Assembly (NCBI RefSeq): GCF_024168645.1
Contig: NZ_JALJWF010000001.1
Location: 1,851,001 to 1,915,000, forward strand
DNA from: Pseudomonas sp. GGS8
GTDB taxonomy: Bacteria > Pseudomonadota > Gammaproteobacteria > Pseudomonadales > Pseudomonadaceae
Reading direction: 5' to 3'
Length of the DNA: 64,000 nt
Shown: in pieces, positions 43,919-53,196 of the stretch
How positions within the stretch are numbered: position 1 is the first letter of the stretch
Layout of the letters: each line of letters opens with the position of its first letter
Position numbers and translations under genes: made by a program
The notes under the pieces: generated by a model
The model's database searches: none
Seen by the model: the letters and a program-made list of their open reading frames with translations, nothing else
Told to the model about the DNA's origin: nothing

Positions 43919-46198
43919 CTACAGACGGATTGGTACTCGTACTGGAAGTGGCGTGTTGATCCAGTTGCACTGGCTCAAAGCCCTTAGGCCTGCGGCCCGC
44001 ACTTGTGGATCTCCTTCGAGCGATCGCAAGGTCACGATGATGCTCACCGGCAAAGCTTCAGTAAGGTCTGGCTCGTACGCTCGAAGCCGAGCTTTTGCCT
44101 GCAACCCCCACTGTTTTCCGGCTGCTCCGTTTGTGAAGCTTTTGCGATGTACTTTTACTGGTGACCATTTGCTGCCAGAGGATATTTGGGCGATTTCATA
44201 TCCGCTTTGACCTTCCTCGCTGTCCATCGGAACCATGCCTTTGATGGTATCGCCGGTAATCACACCGAAGCTCAATTCGACGTTTGCGCGCACGTACTCA
44301 CTACCTGCGTTTGGGTCGAGAGGCGGTGCATAGGCCGCTGTTATGATGATCTCTCCTCGGAATTTTCCGTCCTGAATCAGCACATCAGGGATTGGGTAAG
44401 GCGTCTTTCGCCATCGCATGTTCCCTGGCACCAGGTTGGCCTGAAATACCAACGTGAAGCTGTCATCAGAATCGTAGAGCGCCTTTAGGACATCATCAGG
44501 TCGGCCGGCACCCAGGTAGCGCCGGTGGAAGGAGTCGTAGTCAGGCGAAGAGAGTTGCGCAGCATGAATCATCAGCGCCTTCACCAAGGATGGCGAAGGG
44601 TTGAGCGTCGGCCTACCAACGAGTGCCTGCCAGGCATGAGCTGCCATGCTCGATGCGAGTGGAGCAGCGTAGCTCGTACCAAATCCGTAATGCAGCCTAT
44701 CGTCAGGCCCAAGAACCTTGAGGCTGGCCAAGCCAGCATTCCAAGGAGCATGAACACCACCGCCCACGTGGGTAATATCCGGTTTGGGGGTGAATACCGG
44801 ACCTGGGCCACACCGCGAGTAGGGCGCAGGATGGCCAGCACCACTGAGAGCGTCAGCTGCATCGATGTGCGCGATCGATCCAACAGTCAGAGCACGTACA
44901 GACTCCCCAGGGCAGGAAATTCGGTCGTCAAGAGTCGACGGAGTCTGCCATTGCCGACGTGGTAGGTCGTTGTAGTTGCCGGCCGCTACTACGAATAGAA
45001 CTTGGTACTTGTCGCTCAGCTCATCCAGGGTCATGGCGAAATCGCTGAAGAGACTTTCGTCGCAGGACTCACCCCCTATAGAGATGTTCCATATCTTTAC
45101 ATCTGGGCGGCGCTGGACGGCAGCTCGAAGTCGTAGCTCCAGATCACTCATATGTGAGCCGGAGATCTCCAGCGCACAGACATCGTGGATCTGGGCAGGC
45201 GTTGTTGGCAGCCAAGCATGCTTGTCGTTGAAGTGAGCCCCGCCAGCGATGAGCGAGGCGACAGCTGTTCCGTGTTCGAAGTTCGTGTCAGGAGGCAGGA
45301 CATAGGTGTCCCGGGTTTTGACGTAGTGCTCGATAAGCTTTGCGTCTGTACTGACCCCAGTATCGAAGACCGCTACGGTCGGTAAGCCGATTGACTGTTC
45401 TGTCGGTTGGGCCTGGCTCGCAGAGGTCCCGCTTTGGGGTTTCAGTACTGTGTTTCGTGGACGGAATACCTGCTCTGCGTAGATCGACCGGATGCCGGGA
45501 AAGTCCAGAATCATGTCCAAGGAATCGCCTTGAATCTTGTCGAGATCCTGAATACCGATGATTGGAAGGCCACGACCTTGGGCGATTTCGACGAATGGCA
45601 ACGACAGTGATTTCAACGTGCGTAGCACTGTCTCGTAGTTGAAGGTGTTAAGACTGTCATGCTGATACTGGAATAGTCTCAGTACTGCTCGCCCATGATC
45701 GAGCAATTGCTTGCTCCCCGCGGGATTTCTCCGTTGACGATCCCACGGTTGGATTGCTTCGATTGCACTCAAATTACAACGGATCTTCTTGGTGTTGCGC
45801 TGAAGGATGACGCGACTCAATGCGCTCAGGCTGTGTGCTGATGCGCCGACAAGCATTTCATCGATTCGCGCGTGGCCGGCCGGCTCTAGGCTTGCTTCTT
45901 CCGCAAGCACAGTGGGTCTATGGCTTTTCGCAATCCCTTTTTCACGCAGTTTGAGTACGAGGTGAGTTAACGCTTGAGGATGCAGCACCTGCTCGTGGGC
46001 AAGTACCAAATGGGCGTCTGTGAGATTTTTGGAAAGCGCCTGCCGGTAGGCGGCATCGACTACTACGAGCTCTTTGCCACCTCCGCCAGGATTGCCTTCA
46101 ATAGAGGAAAGATCCTTAGGCTGAAACGGGATGTGTAAAAAAGGATTCTCAACCCTAGCATTCAATGGCTGCTGTGCGGGTGTGTTCTTGCGGGCCAC
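43919..46198 (-). CDS. S8 (subtilisin-type) serine protease
   Basis: A 759-residue protease without a signal peptide, hence probably cytoplasmic. The triad is D279 (VAVFDTGV), H309 (FEHGTAVASLIAGG) and S509 (GFGTSYAAPLASSMAA), with oxyanion N408 (AAGNYND). The N-terminal ~270 residues could be a propeptide or sensor region and the C-terminal ~200 a beta-rich domain. It overlaps the upstream AAA+ gene by 44 bases, so the two are one unit. Pairs of AAA+ ATPase and subtilase are recurrent in bacterial defence islands; the target is unknown. Confidence 0.88.
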   Translation of the reverse strand: MARKNTPAQQPLNARVENPFLHIPFQPKDLSSIEGNPGGGGKELVVVDAAYRQALSKNLTDAHLVLAHEQVLHPQALTHLVLKLREKGIAKSHRPTVLAEEASLEPAGHARIDEMLVGASAHSLSALSRVILQRNTKKIRCNLSAIEAIQPWDRQRRNPAGSKQLLDHGRAVLRLFQYQHDSLNTFNYETVLRTLKSLSLPFVEIAQGRGLPIIGIQDLDKIQGDSLDMILDFPGIRSIYAEQVFRPRNTVLKPQSGTSASQAQPTEQSIGLPTVAVFDTGVSTDAKLIEHYVKTRDTYVLPPDTNFEHGTAVASLIAGGAHFNDKHAWLPTTPAQIHDVCALEISGSHMSDLELRLRAAVQRRPDVKIWNISIGGESCDESLFSDFAMTLDELSDKYQVLFVVAAGNYNDLPRRQWQTPSTLDDRISCPGESVRALTVGSIAHIDAADALSGAGHPAPYSRCGPGPVFTPKPDITHVGGGVHAPWNAGLASLKVLGPDDRLHYGFGTSYAAPLASSMAAHAWQALVGRPTLNPSPSLVKALMIHAAQLSSPDYDSFHRRYLGAGRPDDVLKALYDSDDSFTLVFQANLVPGNMRWRKTPYPIPDVLIQDGKFRGEIIITAAYAPPLDPNAGSEYVRANVELSFGVITGDTIKGMVPMDSEEGQSGYEIAQISSGSKWSPVKVHRKSFTNGAAGKQWGLQAKARLRAYEPDLTEALPVSIIVTLRSLEGDPQVRAAGLRALSQCNWINTPLPVRVPIRL

Positions 46199-47327
46199 TA
46201 CCGATCTCCTCCTTGAGGATCTTTGTTATTTGCCTAGTCGATAGGTCGTACAGCCTCCCTAGGGTTCTCAGGGAGAAGTACCTTGGCGCCCATCCATTAA
46301 GCCACCTAATTTCTGACTCAACAGTAGATAGCACTCGGCCACTTGTCAGCGCAAGATTTAATCCCAGCCGGCGAAATAGCTGGTCCTCGTCGATCCCGGA
46401 CTTATTTGATAAAACTGCCGCTCGTTTTGTATCAAGGCATACCTGCTCAATGTTTGCGCCGGTTATCCCTACCGATAAGTGAGCGAGGTCGTCGAGATTC
46501 AAAGTCTCGCAGCTGAATGGTTCCAGATACTGTCTCCAGAGTAATTTGCGCAACGCCAGATCTGGTTCGGCCATCGGGATACGGAAACTGAAGCGACGCC
46601 ATATCGCGGGATCCAACAGCTGATCATGGTTGGTAGCGGCGACAAGAATCGTGCTTTCTGGCACTGCGTCGATGTTCTGCAGCAGGGCAATGACCACTCG
46701 CTGCAGCTCACCAACATCCCTCTCATTGCCGCGGGCGCCGGCCAATGCATCGAACTCATCTAGGAACAGTATGCAGGGCCTCTGCTGAGAGTATTCGAAC
46801 ACCCGTCGTAGGTTGCGGCTGGTCTGCCCCAGAAGGCTACTCACCAGGGTGTCGCAGCGTACAGTCAGCAGCGGCAGCTCGAGATTCGCGGCAATGTAGC
46901 GAGCGAGCCTGGTCTTCCCTGTGCCAGGAGGGCCGTAAGTCAGCAAACGGCTAGCCATGGCTGCGCCTACTCGAGCTAGCTCGTCGAACCTGCGGATGTT
47001 TGCCAAGAATTCCTGTACTCGACTCTCTACAGCGCTGGGCAGTAGGAGGGACTCTTTATCGATCGCCGGATTACTCACATCGACCGTGTGCAGATGACTT
47101 TCACCATCGGTGGGTAGGTTTGAGAAGCTGAAACCATGTGCTGCATCTTGAGCGCTGGCAAGCGCCGCCGGAGCCCTGGCAAGTCGCTCTCTGATCATGC
47201 GGGCCTGCTTTTTGTCGCCATCGCTCTCCAGCTTGTCTGCCAAAAGGCCCGCATAGTTCGAGGCCATGCTGGCATTAGCCTTGAGAGCTCCGTCTAGGAT
47301 CTTCAAGATTTCGGAGAGGTATTCCAC
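46155..47327 (-). CDS. AAA+ ATPase paired with S8 protease
   Basis: A 390-residue classic AAA ATPase. Walker A is GPPGTGKT (132-139), Walker B CILFLDEFDAL (about 186-193), and the second region of homology ATNHDQLLDPAIWRRF carries two arginine fingers. The N-terminal ~90 residues are helical and may bind substrate. It starts the two-gene leftward unit with the S8 protease and may deliver or unfold substrate for it, or gate its activation. Confidence 0.9.
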   Translation of the reverse strand: MEYLSEILKILDGALKANASMASNYAGLLADKLESDGDKKQARMIRERLARAPAALASAQDAAHGFSFSNLPTDGESHLHTVDVSNPAIDKESLLLPSAVESRVQEFLANIRRFDELARVGAAMASRLLTYGPPGTGKTRLARYIAANLELPLLTVRCDTLVSSLLGQTSRNLRRVFEYSQQRPCILFLDEFDALAGARGNERDVGELQRVVIALLQNIDAVPESTILVAATNHDQLLDPAIWRRFSFRIPMAEPDLALRKLLWRQYLEPFSCETLNLDDLAHLSVGITGANIEQVCLDTKRAAVLSNKSGIDEDQLFRRLGLNLALTSGRVLSTVESEIRWLNGWAPRYFSLRTLGRLYDLSTRQITKILKEEIGSGPQEHTRTAAIEC

Positions 47328-47591
47328 GGAATGATTCGCTCAAATGGTTAACTGTTTCGGATTTCGGCGTGAGTGTAGCGTATTAATCTGAAATCGTTTC
47401 GCTTTCATCGGCTCCTGATTCACTATGGCGTGTAGCCACCTCGGAAGTCCGTATGATGGAGACCGTATGGTGTGAGCTCGTGCGAACATTTTGGCGCTAC
47501 GTTGGTGTCGTGGTCTTTGAGTGCTGATCAACGAGGCCAGCCCAATTGCTGACTACGATAATCATCGGGTTACCAGTTTGATGGGGTGGGT
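47328..47591. promoter_or_regulatory. Divergent region between AAA+/protease pair and Abi gene
   Basis: The 264-base gap lies between divergent starts and must carry both promoters. I could not identify specific promoter boxes or repeats. Confidence 0.35.
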
Positions 47592-48851
47592 ATGGAGCAA
47601 AAAGAGCAAATTGAGCCGCTTTTGGCGACAGTGCATGCACTTCTGCGGGCTGACGGGGCTGACGATGCAGCTGATGTGGTACGTGACTATCCCGCCATGG
47701 CGGAGCTTTCGGGACAGGACAATTGGAATGGTGGAACTCAGTATTGGGACATCGTGTTCAGAGTGCCAACATTGGACTACGTCCGCCTAGGTGCAAAACG
47801 GAGCCTGCTAGAAGAGCAGATCACTGCTGGACTCAAGGCTGTCACCGAGCATGAGCCATTTGATTACTATTCTGCCGCGATCGTCCTCGACAAAGAATTT
47901 CGAGCGGATTGGCGATCTGGTACGTCGGAACTGCCGAAAAGGGTACGTCAAAACATCCTCGATGGCCTCCGGCTAGACGACGTGAAGTGGTATGGCCGGT
48001 TGAACGATGTTGAATTTTTGAGCCGACTTTATGAGCTTGAGAAGTTGCCAACCACAGACCACCGCTATAAGGACGCTGCAGGCGATATCTGGCAGCATCG
48101 ATTGAACAACGATGATTGGGAGAACGATTGGGTTTACAACGACAGTCGCTTTCAGCTTGTGGATGGCGGTGCAGAGCTGTTTCTGCGTTTCTTGTGTGAA
48201 ATGGTTCATCCTCTGGTGCGTCCCGACCGTGATGAAGCGCTTAACCTCGTGGTACAGCTCAACGACCAACTCAAGGGTGCCGGATGGGAGTTGTACGAAG
48301 AAGAGTTGATAGCTGGTCGTCCTCGCTTTGCTTTCCGAACGATTGAGAACAACTCTGCCCGGTCCGTTGTGCGAGCGAAGGCTGTTGCGGAAGCGCTGAA
48401 CGCTGGATGGATGGCAAAGCAGATCGAGCGTCTAGAGCACGCCATAGATAGCGACCCAGAATTGGCTATAGGTACAGCTAAGGAGTTGGTGGAGACCTGC
48501 TGCAAGTCCATTCTCACTAAATGTGAAATCACCTTCACCAAGTCAGACGACCTGGGCGACTTGACCAAGAAAGTCGCGAAGGCGCTTAAACTGGTGCCGG
48601 AGGGAGTTAGCGACGCAGCGAAGGGGGCTGAAAATATTCGGTTGATTCTGCGCAACCTAACCAGCATCACGAGTAACTTGGCACAGTTGAGAGGTCTGTA
48701 TGGCACTGGGCACGGAAAGGATGGCCAGCACCGCGGACTTCAGCCGAGGCACGCTCGTCTTGCAGTTGCCTCGGCGGTGGCCTTCATCGATTTTGTGTCC
48801 GAGACACATCGGTACAGAGAGGAATCGCAGAATTTCGAGCAGGCCGACTAG
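47592..48851 (+). CDS. Abortive infection protein, AbiJ-like
   Basis: A 419-residue protein. Residues about 130-215 (FLSRLYELEKLPTTDHRYKD, GDIWQHRLNNDDWENDWV, FLRFLCEMVHPLVR) resemble an AbiJ N-terminal domain. Residues about 275-405 resemble the Abi C-terminal HEPN-type domain, with the R-x6-H-like LRGLYGTGHGKDG that could be an RNase site. It likely acts in phage exclusion by halting the host cell. I chose the ATG at 47592 (MEQKEQIEP); a GTG two codons earlier is also possible. It transcribes toward the distal transposon end. Confidence 0.82.
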   Translation: MEQKEQIEPLLATVHALLRADGADDAADVVRDYPAMAELSGQDNWNGGTQYWDIVFRVPTLDYVRLGAKRSLLEEQITAGLKAVTEHEPFDYYSAAIVLDKEFRADWRSGTSELPKRVRQNILDGLRLDDVKWYGRLNDVEFLSRLYELEKLPTTDHRYKDAAGDIWQHRLNNDDWENDWVYNDSRFQLVDGGAELFLRFLCEMVHPLVRPDRDEALNLVVQLNDQLKGAGWELYEEELIAGRPRFAFRTIENNSARSVVRAKAVAEALNAGWMAKQIERLEHAIDSDPELAIGTAKELVETCCKSILTKCEITFTKSDDLGDLTKKVAKALKLVPEGVSDAAKGAENIRLILRNLTSITSNLAQLRGLYGTGHGKDGQHRGLQPRHARLAVASAVAFIDFVSETHRYREESQNFEQAD

Positions 48852-48953
48852 AACAAGAATCCTTCGGCTCACTTGGCTGAGAAAACACTCCTGGCCTCTG
48901 TTAGCCCTCGGTATCACTGCCGCTGGTCTGTCTGGTAGTCGCGCATGATGGTT

Positions 48954-49105
48954 GTGTCAAACTATGTTGTAAGAAGTTCAGTGCTTTATTCAAAAGCTCA
49001 GTGTGGCGGTGTCAATCTATGTTGTGATCCGGCTTTCGATTCGTTCCGGTTTCGCCCAATGTTTCTTGGGGTGCTTGTGTCAGACTATGTTGTAAGCACC
49101 CAACA
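48954..49105. repeat. Distal transposon end: three spaced TnsB-type binding repeats
   Basis: GTGTCA-(A/A/G)-(A/T/A)-CTATGTTGT occurs at 48954-48970, 49009-49025 and 49077-49093, inverted relative to the proximal repeats. They are spread over about 150 bases, the layout of the Tn7 left end. The end reads CCAACA at 49105, giving the canonical TGT terminus on the complementary strand. Confidence 0.88.
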
Positions 49106-49107
49106 AT

Positions 49108-49139
49108 AAAAATCGCAGCCTACGGTTGCGATTTTTTTT
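49108..49139 (+). terminator. Displaced glmS terminator
   Basis: A ten-base perfect stem AAAAATCGCA (49108-49117) with TGCGATTTTT (49127-49136) is extended inward by wobble pairs and followed by more T. It sits immediately outside the distal transposon end. In an empty site it would lie about 25-30 bases after glmS, so it was probably the terminator of glmS before insertion. Confidence 0.85.
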
Positions 49140-49161
49140 ACCTGAACGAAGGACATATCCG

Positions 49162-50064
49162 ATGGACCGATTCCAGGAAATGCAGGTCTTCGCCGCTGTC
49201 GCCCAGGACCAAGGTTTCTCGGCGGCGGCGCGGCGTTTGGGGATGTCGGCGGCCAGCGTTACCCGGGCAGTGGCGGCGCTTGAGCAGCGCATTGGCACTC
49301 AGTTGCTGACGCGCACTACCCGCAGCGTGCATTTGAGCGAGGCGGGTCAGCGTTACCTGGAGGATTGTCGGAGAATTCTCGCCGAGGTGCAGGAAGCCGA
49401 GGATTCGGCCGCCGGGAGCCATGCCCAACCCCGTGGGCAACTGACGATCACGGCGCCGGTGTTGTTCGGCGATTTGTTCGTCACGCCGCTCGTGGTCGGT
49501 TACCTGACTCAATTCCCTGAAGTCAGCATCAACGCGGTACTGGTCGACCGGGTGGTGAGCATGGTCGAGGAGGGCATTGATGTGGCTGTGCGCATCGGTG
49601 AGTTGCCTGACAGTAATCAGCATGCCATTCGAGTAGGCGAAGTGCGGCGGGTGATCTGCGCTTCCCCTGGTTTTCTGACTGACCATGGTCGGCCTCGGCA
49701 TCCTGCAGATTTGAGCCGTGCCCCGATCATCGCCACCTCGTCCATCGGGCAGCCCAGAAGCTGGCCGTTCCTTGAAGCGGGAGAACCGATCAGCGTTCGC
49801 CCGGAACCGCGTCTGGTGGTCTCCGCCAATCAAGCGGCTATCACAGCCGCCGCCATGGGGCTGGGGTTGACCCGAGTCCTGTCGTATCAAGTGGCGAGCA
49901 AGATCGCCACCGGTGAACTGGAAATCGTCCTGGCTGACTTCGAACTGCCGCCATTGCCCATTCATGTGGTCTACCAGGGCGGGCGCAAGGCCCCGGCGCG
50001 GGTTCGCAGTTTTGTGGACTTCGCGGTGAAGGTGCTGCGCGAACACCCGGCCCTGCACGGCTGA
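49162..50064 (+). CDS. LysR-family transcriptional regulator
   Basis: A 300-residue regulator with an N-terminal winged helix-turn-helix (MDRFQEMQVFAAVAQDQGFSAAARRLGMSAASVTRAVAALE) and a LysR substrate-binding domain (GQLTITAPVLFGDLFV and so on). I used the ATG at 49162. It lies just beyond the transposon and upstream of a co-oriented glutathione S-transferase gene that it may control. Confidence 0.93.
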   Translation: MDRFQEMQVFAAVAQDQGFSAAARRLGMSAASVTRAVAALEQRIGTQLLTRTTRSVHLSEAGQRYLEDCRRILAEVQEAEDSAAGSHAQPRGQLTITAPVLFGDLFVTPLVVGYLTQFPEVSINAVLVDRVVSMVEEGIDVAVRIGELPDSNQHAIRVGEVRRVICASPGFLTDHGRPRHPADLSRAPIIATSSIGQPRSWPFLEAGEPISVRPEPRLVVSANQAAITAAAMGLGLTRVLSYQVASKIATGELEIVLADFELPPLPIHVVYQGGRKAPARVRSFVDFAVKVLREHPALHG

Positions 50065-50195
50065 AGGGTTATTGCGCTGGCTGAAATAATGGATTGCATT
50101 TGCTGGTCATTCTGTTGTTTTGGCTGCGGGTGGAAGATGGGCCCCTATCGGCGCCGATCTTTCCTGAACGGCGCCACCACCCAGCGGAATCGACC

Positions 50196-50822
50196 ATGCA
50201 AGCCATCAAACTCTACAACTTCCCACGTTCCGGCCATGCTCACCGTGTCGAGCTGATGCTGTCTTTGTTGCAACTGCCGACCGAGCTGATCTTCGTCGAT
50301 TTGGCCAAGGGCGCGCACAAGCAAGCGGACTTTCTGGCGCTCAACCCGTTTGGCCAGGTTCCGGTGATTGAGGATCAAGGCCTGGTATTGGCCGACTCCA
50401 ACGCGATCCTGGTCTACCTTGCGCAGAAATACGGCAACGGTCGCTGGCTGCCAACCGATCCGGTTGGTGCGGCCAGGGTGCAGCGCTGGTTGTCGGTCGC
50501 CGCCGGGCCGATTGCCTTTGGCCCCGGCAGGGCAAGGCTGATCACTGTGTTTGGGGCGCCTTACAACGCTGAAGAGGTGATCGCTTATTCCCACACCTGG
50601 CTCAAAGTGATTGATCAGGAACTGGGCGCAACGGCCTATCTGGCCGGCAGCGAGCCGACCATCGCCGACATCGCCGCGTACAGCTACATCGCCCATGCCC
50701 CGGAGGGCAATGTGTCGCTGGATGACTACGCCAACATCCGCGTCTGGCTGGCGCGGATTGAAGCCTTGCCAGGGTTTGTCGGCATGCCGCGCACCGTTGC
50801 CGGTTTGCAAAAAACTGCCTGA
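50196..50822 (+). CDS. Glutathione S-transferase family protein
   Basis: A 208-residue protein. The thioredoxin-like N-terminus has [30 protein letters not shown] and [12 protein letters not shown], and the C-terminal helical domain has [18 protein letters not shown]. The ATG at 50196 gives the family start. It probably detoxifies electrophiles by glutathione conjugation; the substrate is unknown. It precedes the flavin oxidoreductase gene by 64 bases. Confidence 0.92.
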   Translation: MQAIKLYNFPRSGHAHRVELMLSLLQLPTELIFVDLAKGAHKQADFLALNPFGQVPVIEDQGLVLADSNAILVYLAQKYGNGRWLPTDPVGAARVQRWLSVAAGPIAFGPGRARLITVFGAPYNAEEVIAYSHTWLKVIDQELGATAYLAGSEPTIADIAAYSYIAHAPEGNVSLDDYANIRVWLARIEALPGFVGMPRTVAGLQKTA

Positions 50823-50886
50823 TGCTCACGGCCCGAGCTCAGCCGGGCTGTTCTTATTGCGCAATGAGCGCAGGGGAGAAGCCGTT

Positions 50887-52917
50887 ATGGAACATTCACC
50901 TTGGCACGCAGGCGAGAAACAATTGCAGGCTCACGTGGGCGTCGCCGAGCGAATGGACACATTGGGCCGTAGGGTGATTCGCCGCGAGATGCCGGATCAG
51001 CACCGCACGTTCTATCAGCAACTGCCGTTCATGCTGTACGGCGCGGTGGATGCTGACGGCAACCCTTGGGCCAGCATTCTTGAAGGGGCGCCGGGTTTTG
51101 CGAAGTCCCCCGAGCCCGGGCTGTTACAGTTTGCCAGCCTGCCCGGCCATGACGACCCCGCACAACTGCAAGACGGGGCGGCGATCGGGCTGCTCGGTAT
51201 CGAGCTGCACACTCGACGTCGCAACCGTCTCAATGGTCGAGTCGGTGCTGTAACGGCGAGCGGCTTCGAGGTGACGGTGGAGCAATCCTTCGGCAATTGC
51301 CCGCAATACATTCAATTGCGCCAGTTTCGCTCGGTGCCATTGGCGGATCCGGCGACCCGTATCACGCAGCATCTCAATGAGCTGGATGACACGGCCAAAG
51401 CCATGATCGCCGGCGCCGATACCTTCTTTGTCGCCAGCTATGTGGACGTTGATGGCCAACGCTCGGTGGACGTTTCTCATCGGGGTGGCCAGGCCGGTTT
51501 CGTCCAGGTAGAGGGCAATCGCCTGACCATCCCGGACTTCGCCGGCAACCTGTTCTTCAATACCTTGGGTAACCTGCTGATCAACCCTAGGGCCGGTTTG
51601 CTGTTCATCGATTTCGAGTCGGGCGACCTGCTGCACCTCAGCGGTCGCACGCAAGTCATCCTCGAAGGGCCGCAGATCGAAGCCTTTCAAGGGGCCGAGC
51701 GGCTGTGGACATTCGAGGTGGAGCACGTGGTGCGTCGGCCCGCGGCGTTGGCCTTGCGCTGGCGCTTTGACGGCGTGTCGCCCACCAGTTTGCTGACCGG
51801 CACCTGGGCACAGGCCAACGCACGCCTGCAAGCCCAAGCGTTGGGGGATCGCTGGCGGCCGCTGCGCGTGATGCGCATCGAGCAGGAAAGCCACAACATC
51901 CGTTCGATCTATCTGGAGCCTGCCGATGGCGCCGGATTGCCGGTGTTTCAGGCCGGGCAACATTTGCCCTTGCGGTTCAACATCGCAGGCGATGTGCATA
52001 TCCGCACGTACAGCCTGTCGAGCGCGCCATCCGATGACTTTTTCCGTATCAGCGTGAAGCGTGAAGGCCTGGTGTCCTCGCACCTGCATGAGCAGATTCG
52101 TGTCGGCGATGTGCTTGAAGCCCGCGCGCCTCAAGGGCATTTCACCGTGGCGCCGAGTGAGCGTCGGCCGCTGGTGCTATTGGCCGCCGGCGTGGGGATC
52201 ACGCCGCTGCTGTCGATGCTGCGAGAGGTGGTTTATCAAGGCCTGCGCACGCGGCGCATCCGCCCTGTGTGGTTGTTCCAGAGCTCGCGGACCTTGGCCG
52301 ATCAACCGTTTCGCCCTGAGCTGGATCGCCTGCTCGACGGCCTCGGTGATGAGGTGCGGGTGCTGCGTTTGCTCAGTCAGCCGGAGTCCGATGCCCGTGA
52401 GGGTGAAGATTACGACCTGACAGGGCGCATCGACGCCGACTGGCTCAAGACCACTCTTGAGGTGGAGGACTACGACCAAGTGGATTTTGTCCTGTGCGGT
52501 CCGGGAAGTTTTACCCAGGGGCTGTACGACGGCCTGCGGGATCTGGATGTCACAGATTCAAGGATTCATGCCGAAACCTTTGGCCCGTCGACGCTGCGTC
52601 GCCAGCCGGACCCGGACGCGGTGGTCATCGAGCAATTACCGGCCGCCACCGTTTCGGTGCCCGTGGTGTTCCAGCGCTCGGCCAAAGAAGCGCGTTGGCA
52701 GCCGGACGGCGGCAGTTTGCTGGAGTTGGCGGAGAGCCGTGGCCTGCGCCCGGAATTCAGTTGCCGCGGCGGTTCCTGCGGGACCTGCAAAACCCGGTTG
52801 ATCAGTGGAGACGTGAATTATCCACAGCCCCCGGCAGAGGTTCCCGATGCGGGAGAGGTGCTGATTTGTTGTGCGGTGCCGGCGCAGGGTTCGCAGCCGT
52901 TGGTGCTCGACCTTTAG
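50887..52917 (+). CDS. PNPOx-like / FAD / NAD(P) / 2Fe-2S fusion oxidoreductase
   Basis: A 676-residue multidomain protein. Residues about 40-300 form a pyridoxamine-phosphate-oxidase-like split barrel (PFMLYGAVDADGNPWASIL). Next comes a ferredoxin-reductase-type FAD domain (RTYSLSSAP) and an NAD(P) domain (LLAAGVGITPLLSMLR, VLCGPGSF). The C-terminus is a plant-type 2Fe-2S ferredoxin (CRGGSCGTC, then ICC). It can carry electrons from NAD(P)H through flavin and iron-sulfur to an unknown acceptor. The upstream in-frame extension to 50611 overlaps the transferase gene and is not coding. A perfect DnaA box lies at 52818-52826. Confidence 0.9.
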   Translation: MEHSPWHAGEKQLQAHVGVAERMDTLGRRVIRREMPDQHRTFYQQLPFMLYGAVDADGNPWASILEGAPGFAKSPEPGLLQFASLPGHDDPAQLQDGAAIGLLGIELHTRRRNRLNGRVGAVTASGFEVTVEQSFGNCPQYIQLRQFRSVPLADPATRITQHLNELDDTAKAMIAGADTFFVASYVDVDGQRSVDVSHRGGQAGFVQVEGNRLTIPDFAGNLFFNTLGNLLINPRAGLLFIDFESGDLLHLSGRTQVILEGPQIEAFQGAERLWTFEVEHVVRRPAALALRWRFDGVSPTSLLTGTWAQANARLQAQALGDRWRPLRVMRIEQESHNIRSIYLEPADGAGLPVFQAGQHLPLRFNIAGDVHIRTYSLSSAPSDDFFRISVKREGLVSSHLHEQIRVGDVLEARAPQGHFTVAPSERRPLVLLAAGVGITPLLSMLREVVYQGLRTRRIRPVWLFQSSRTLADQPFRPELDRLLDGLGDEVRVLRLLSQPESDAREGEDYDLTGRIDADWLKTTLEVEDYDQVDFVLCGPGSFTQGLYDGLRDLDVTDSRIHAETFGPSTLRRQPDPDAVVIEQLPAATVSVPVVFQRSAKEARWQPDGGSLLELAESRGLRPEFSCRGGSCGTCKTRLISGDVNYPQPPAEVPDAGEVLICCAVPAQGSQPLVLDL

Positions 52918-52918
52918 A

Positions 52919-52994
52919 AAAAGATCGCCGCCTTCGGCAGTTCCTACAGGGTGTAAACAAATCCTGCGTAGGCGCTGCCGAAGGCGGCGATCTT
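52919..52994. repeat. REPIN-like inverted repeat / possible terminator
   Basis: A 20-base arm AAGATCGCCGCCTTCGGCAG (52921-52940) is perfectly inverted at 52975-52994. This is another common Pseudomonas repeat type. It follows the oxidoreductase stop directly and could also end its transcript. Confidence 0.8.
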
Positions 52995-53196
52995 TTGATC
53001 TTCTGGCAGTCCTACAGACGATGATTTTGGGGGATGTTTCCGACAGGTTTTGACGGTTGTCGGGTGGGAAATGGAGTGGATAGGCTTTGGGGGTCGCTGC
53101 AAATTCAGTGATCGGGTTTGGTCGCCCAGGTTTAGAATGGCGCACTTTTGTGCTTGCTTCATGGCGAGCTGTGCGTGGGAGGGCTTAGGCCCTGCC

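Larger units (their letters stand above)
28405..49105. mobile_element. Tn7-like transposon (about 20.7 kb) in attTn7
   Basis: The element holds tnsA-tnsB-tnsC and two tniQ/tnsD-type genes next to the glmS-proximal end, then a leftward cargo and an abortive-infection gene, and then the distal end. The same motif (ACATAGATTGACAC or close) occurs in tandem at the proximal end and in inverted orientation at the distal end. The distal end reads inward TGTTGGGTGCTTACAACATAG, with a canonical TGT terminus at 49105. Codon use and base composition inside are visibly more AT-rich than the flanks, especially in tnsA/tnsB and the second tniQ gene. There is no tnsE and no cas gene. Confidence 0.9.

Noticed and set aside
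50611..50886. N-terminal extension of the fusion oxidoreductase
   Set aside because: It lies in the glutathione S-transferase gene in another frame; the family N-terminus begins at the ATG at 50887.
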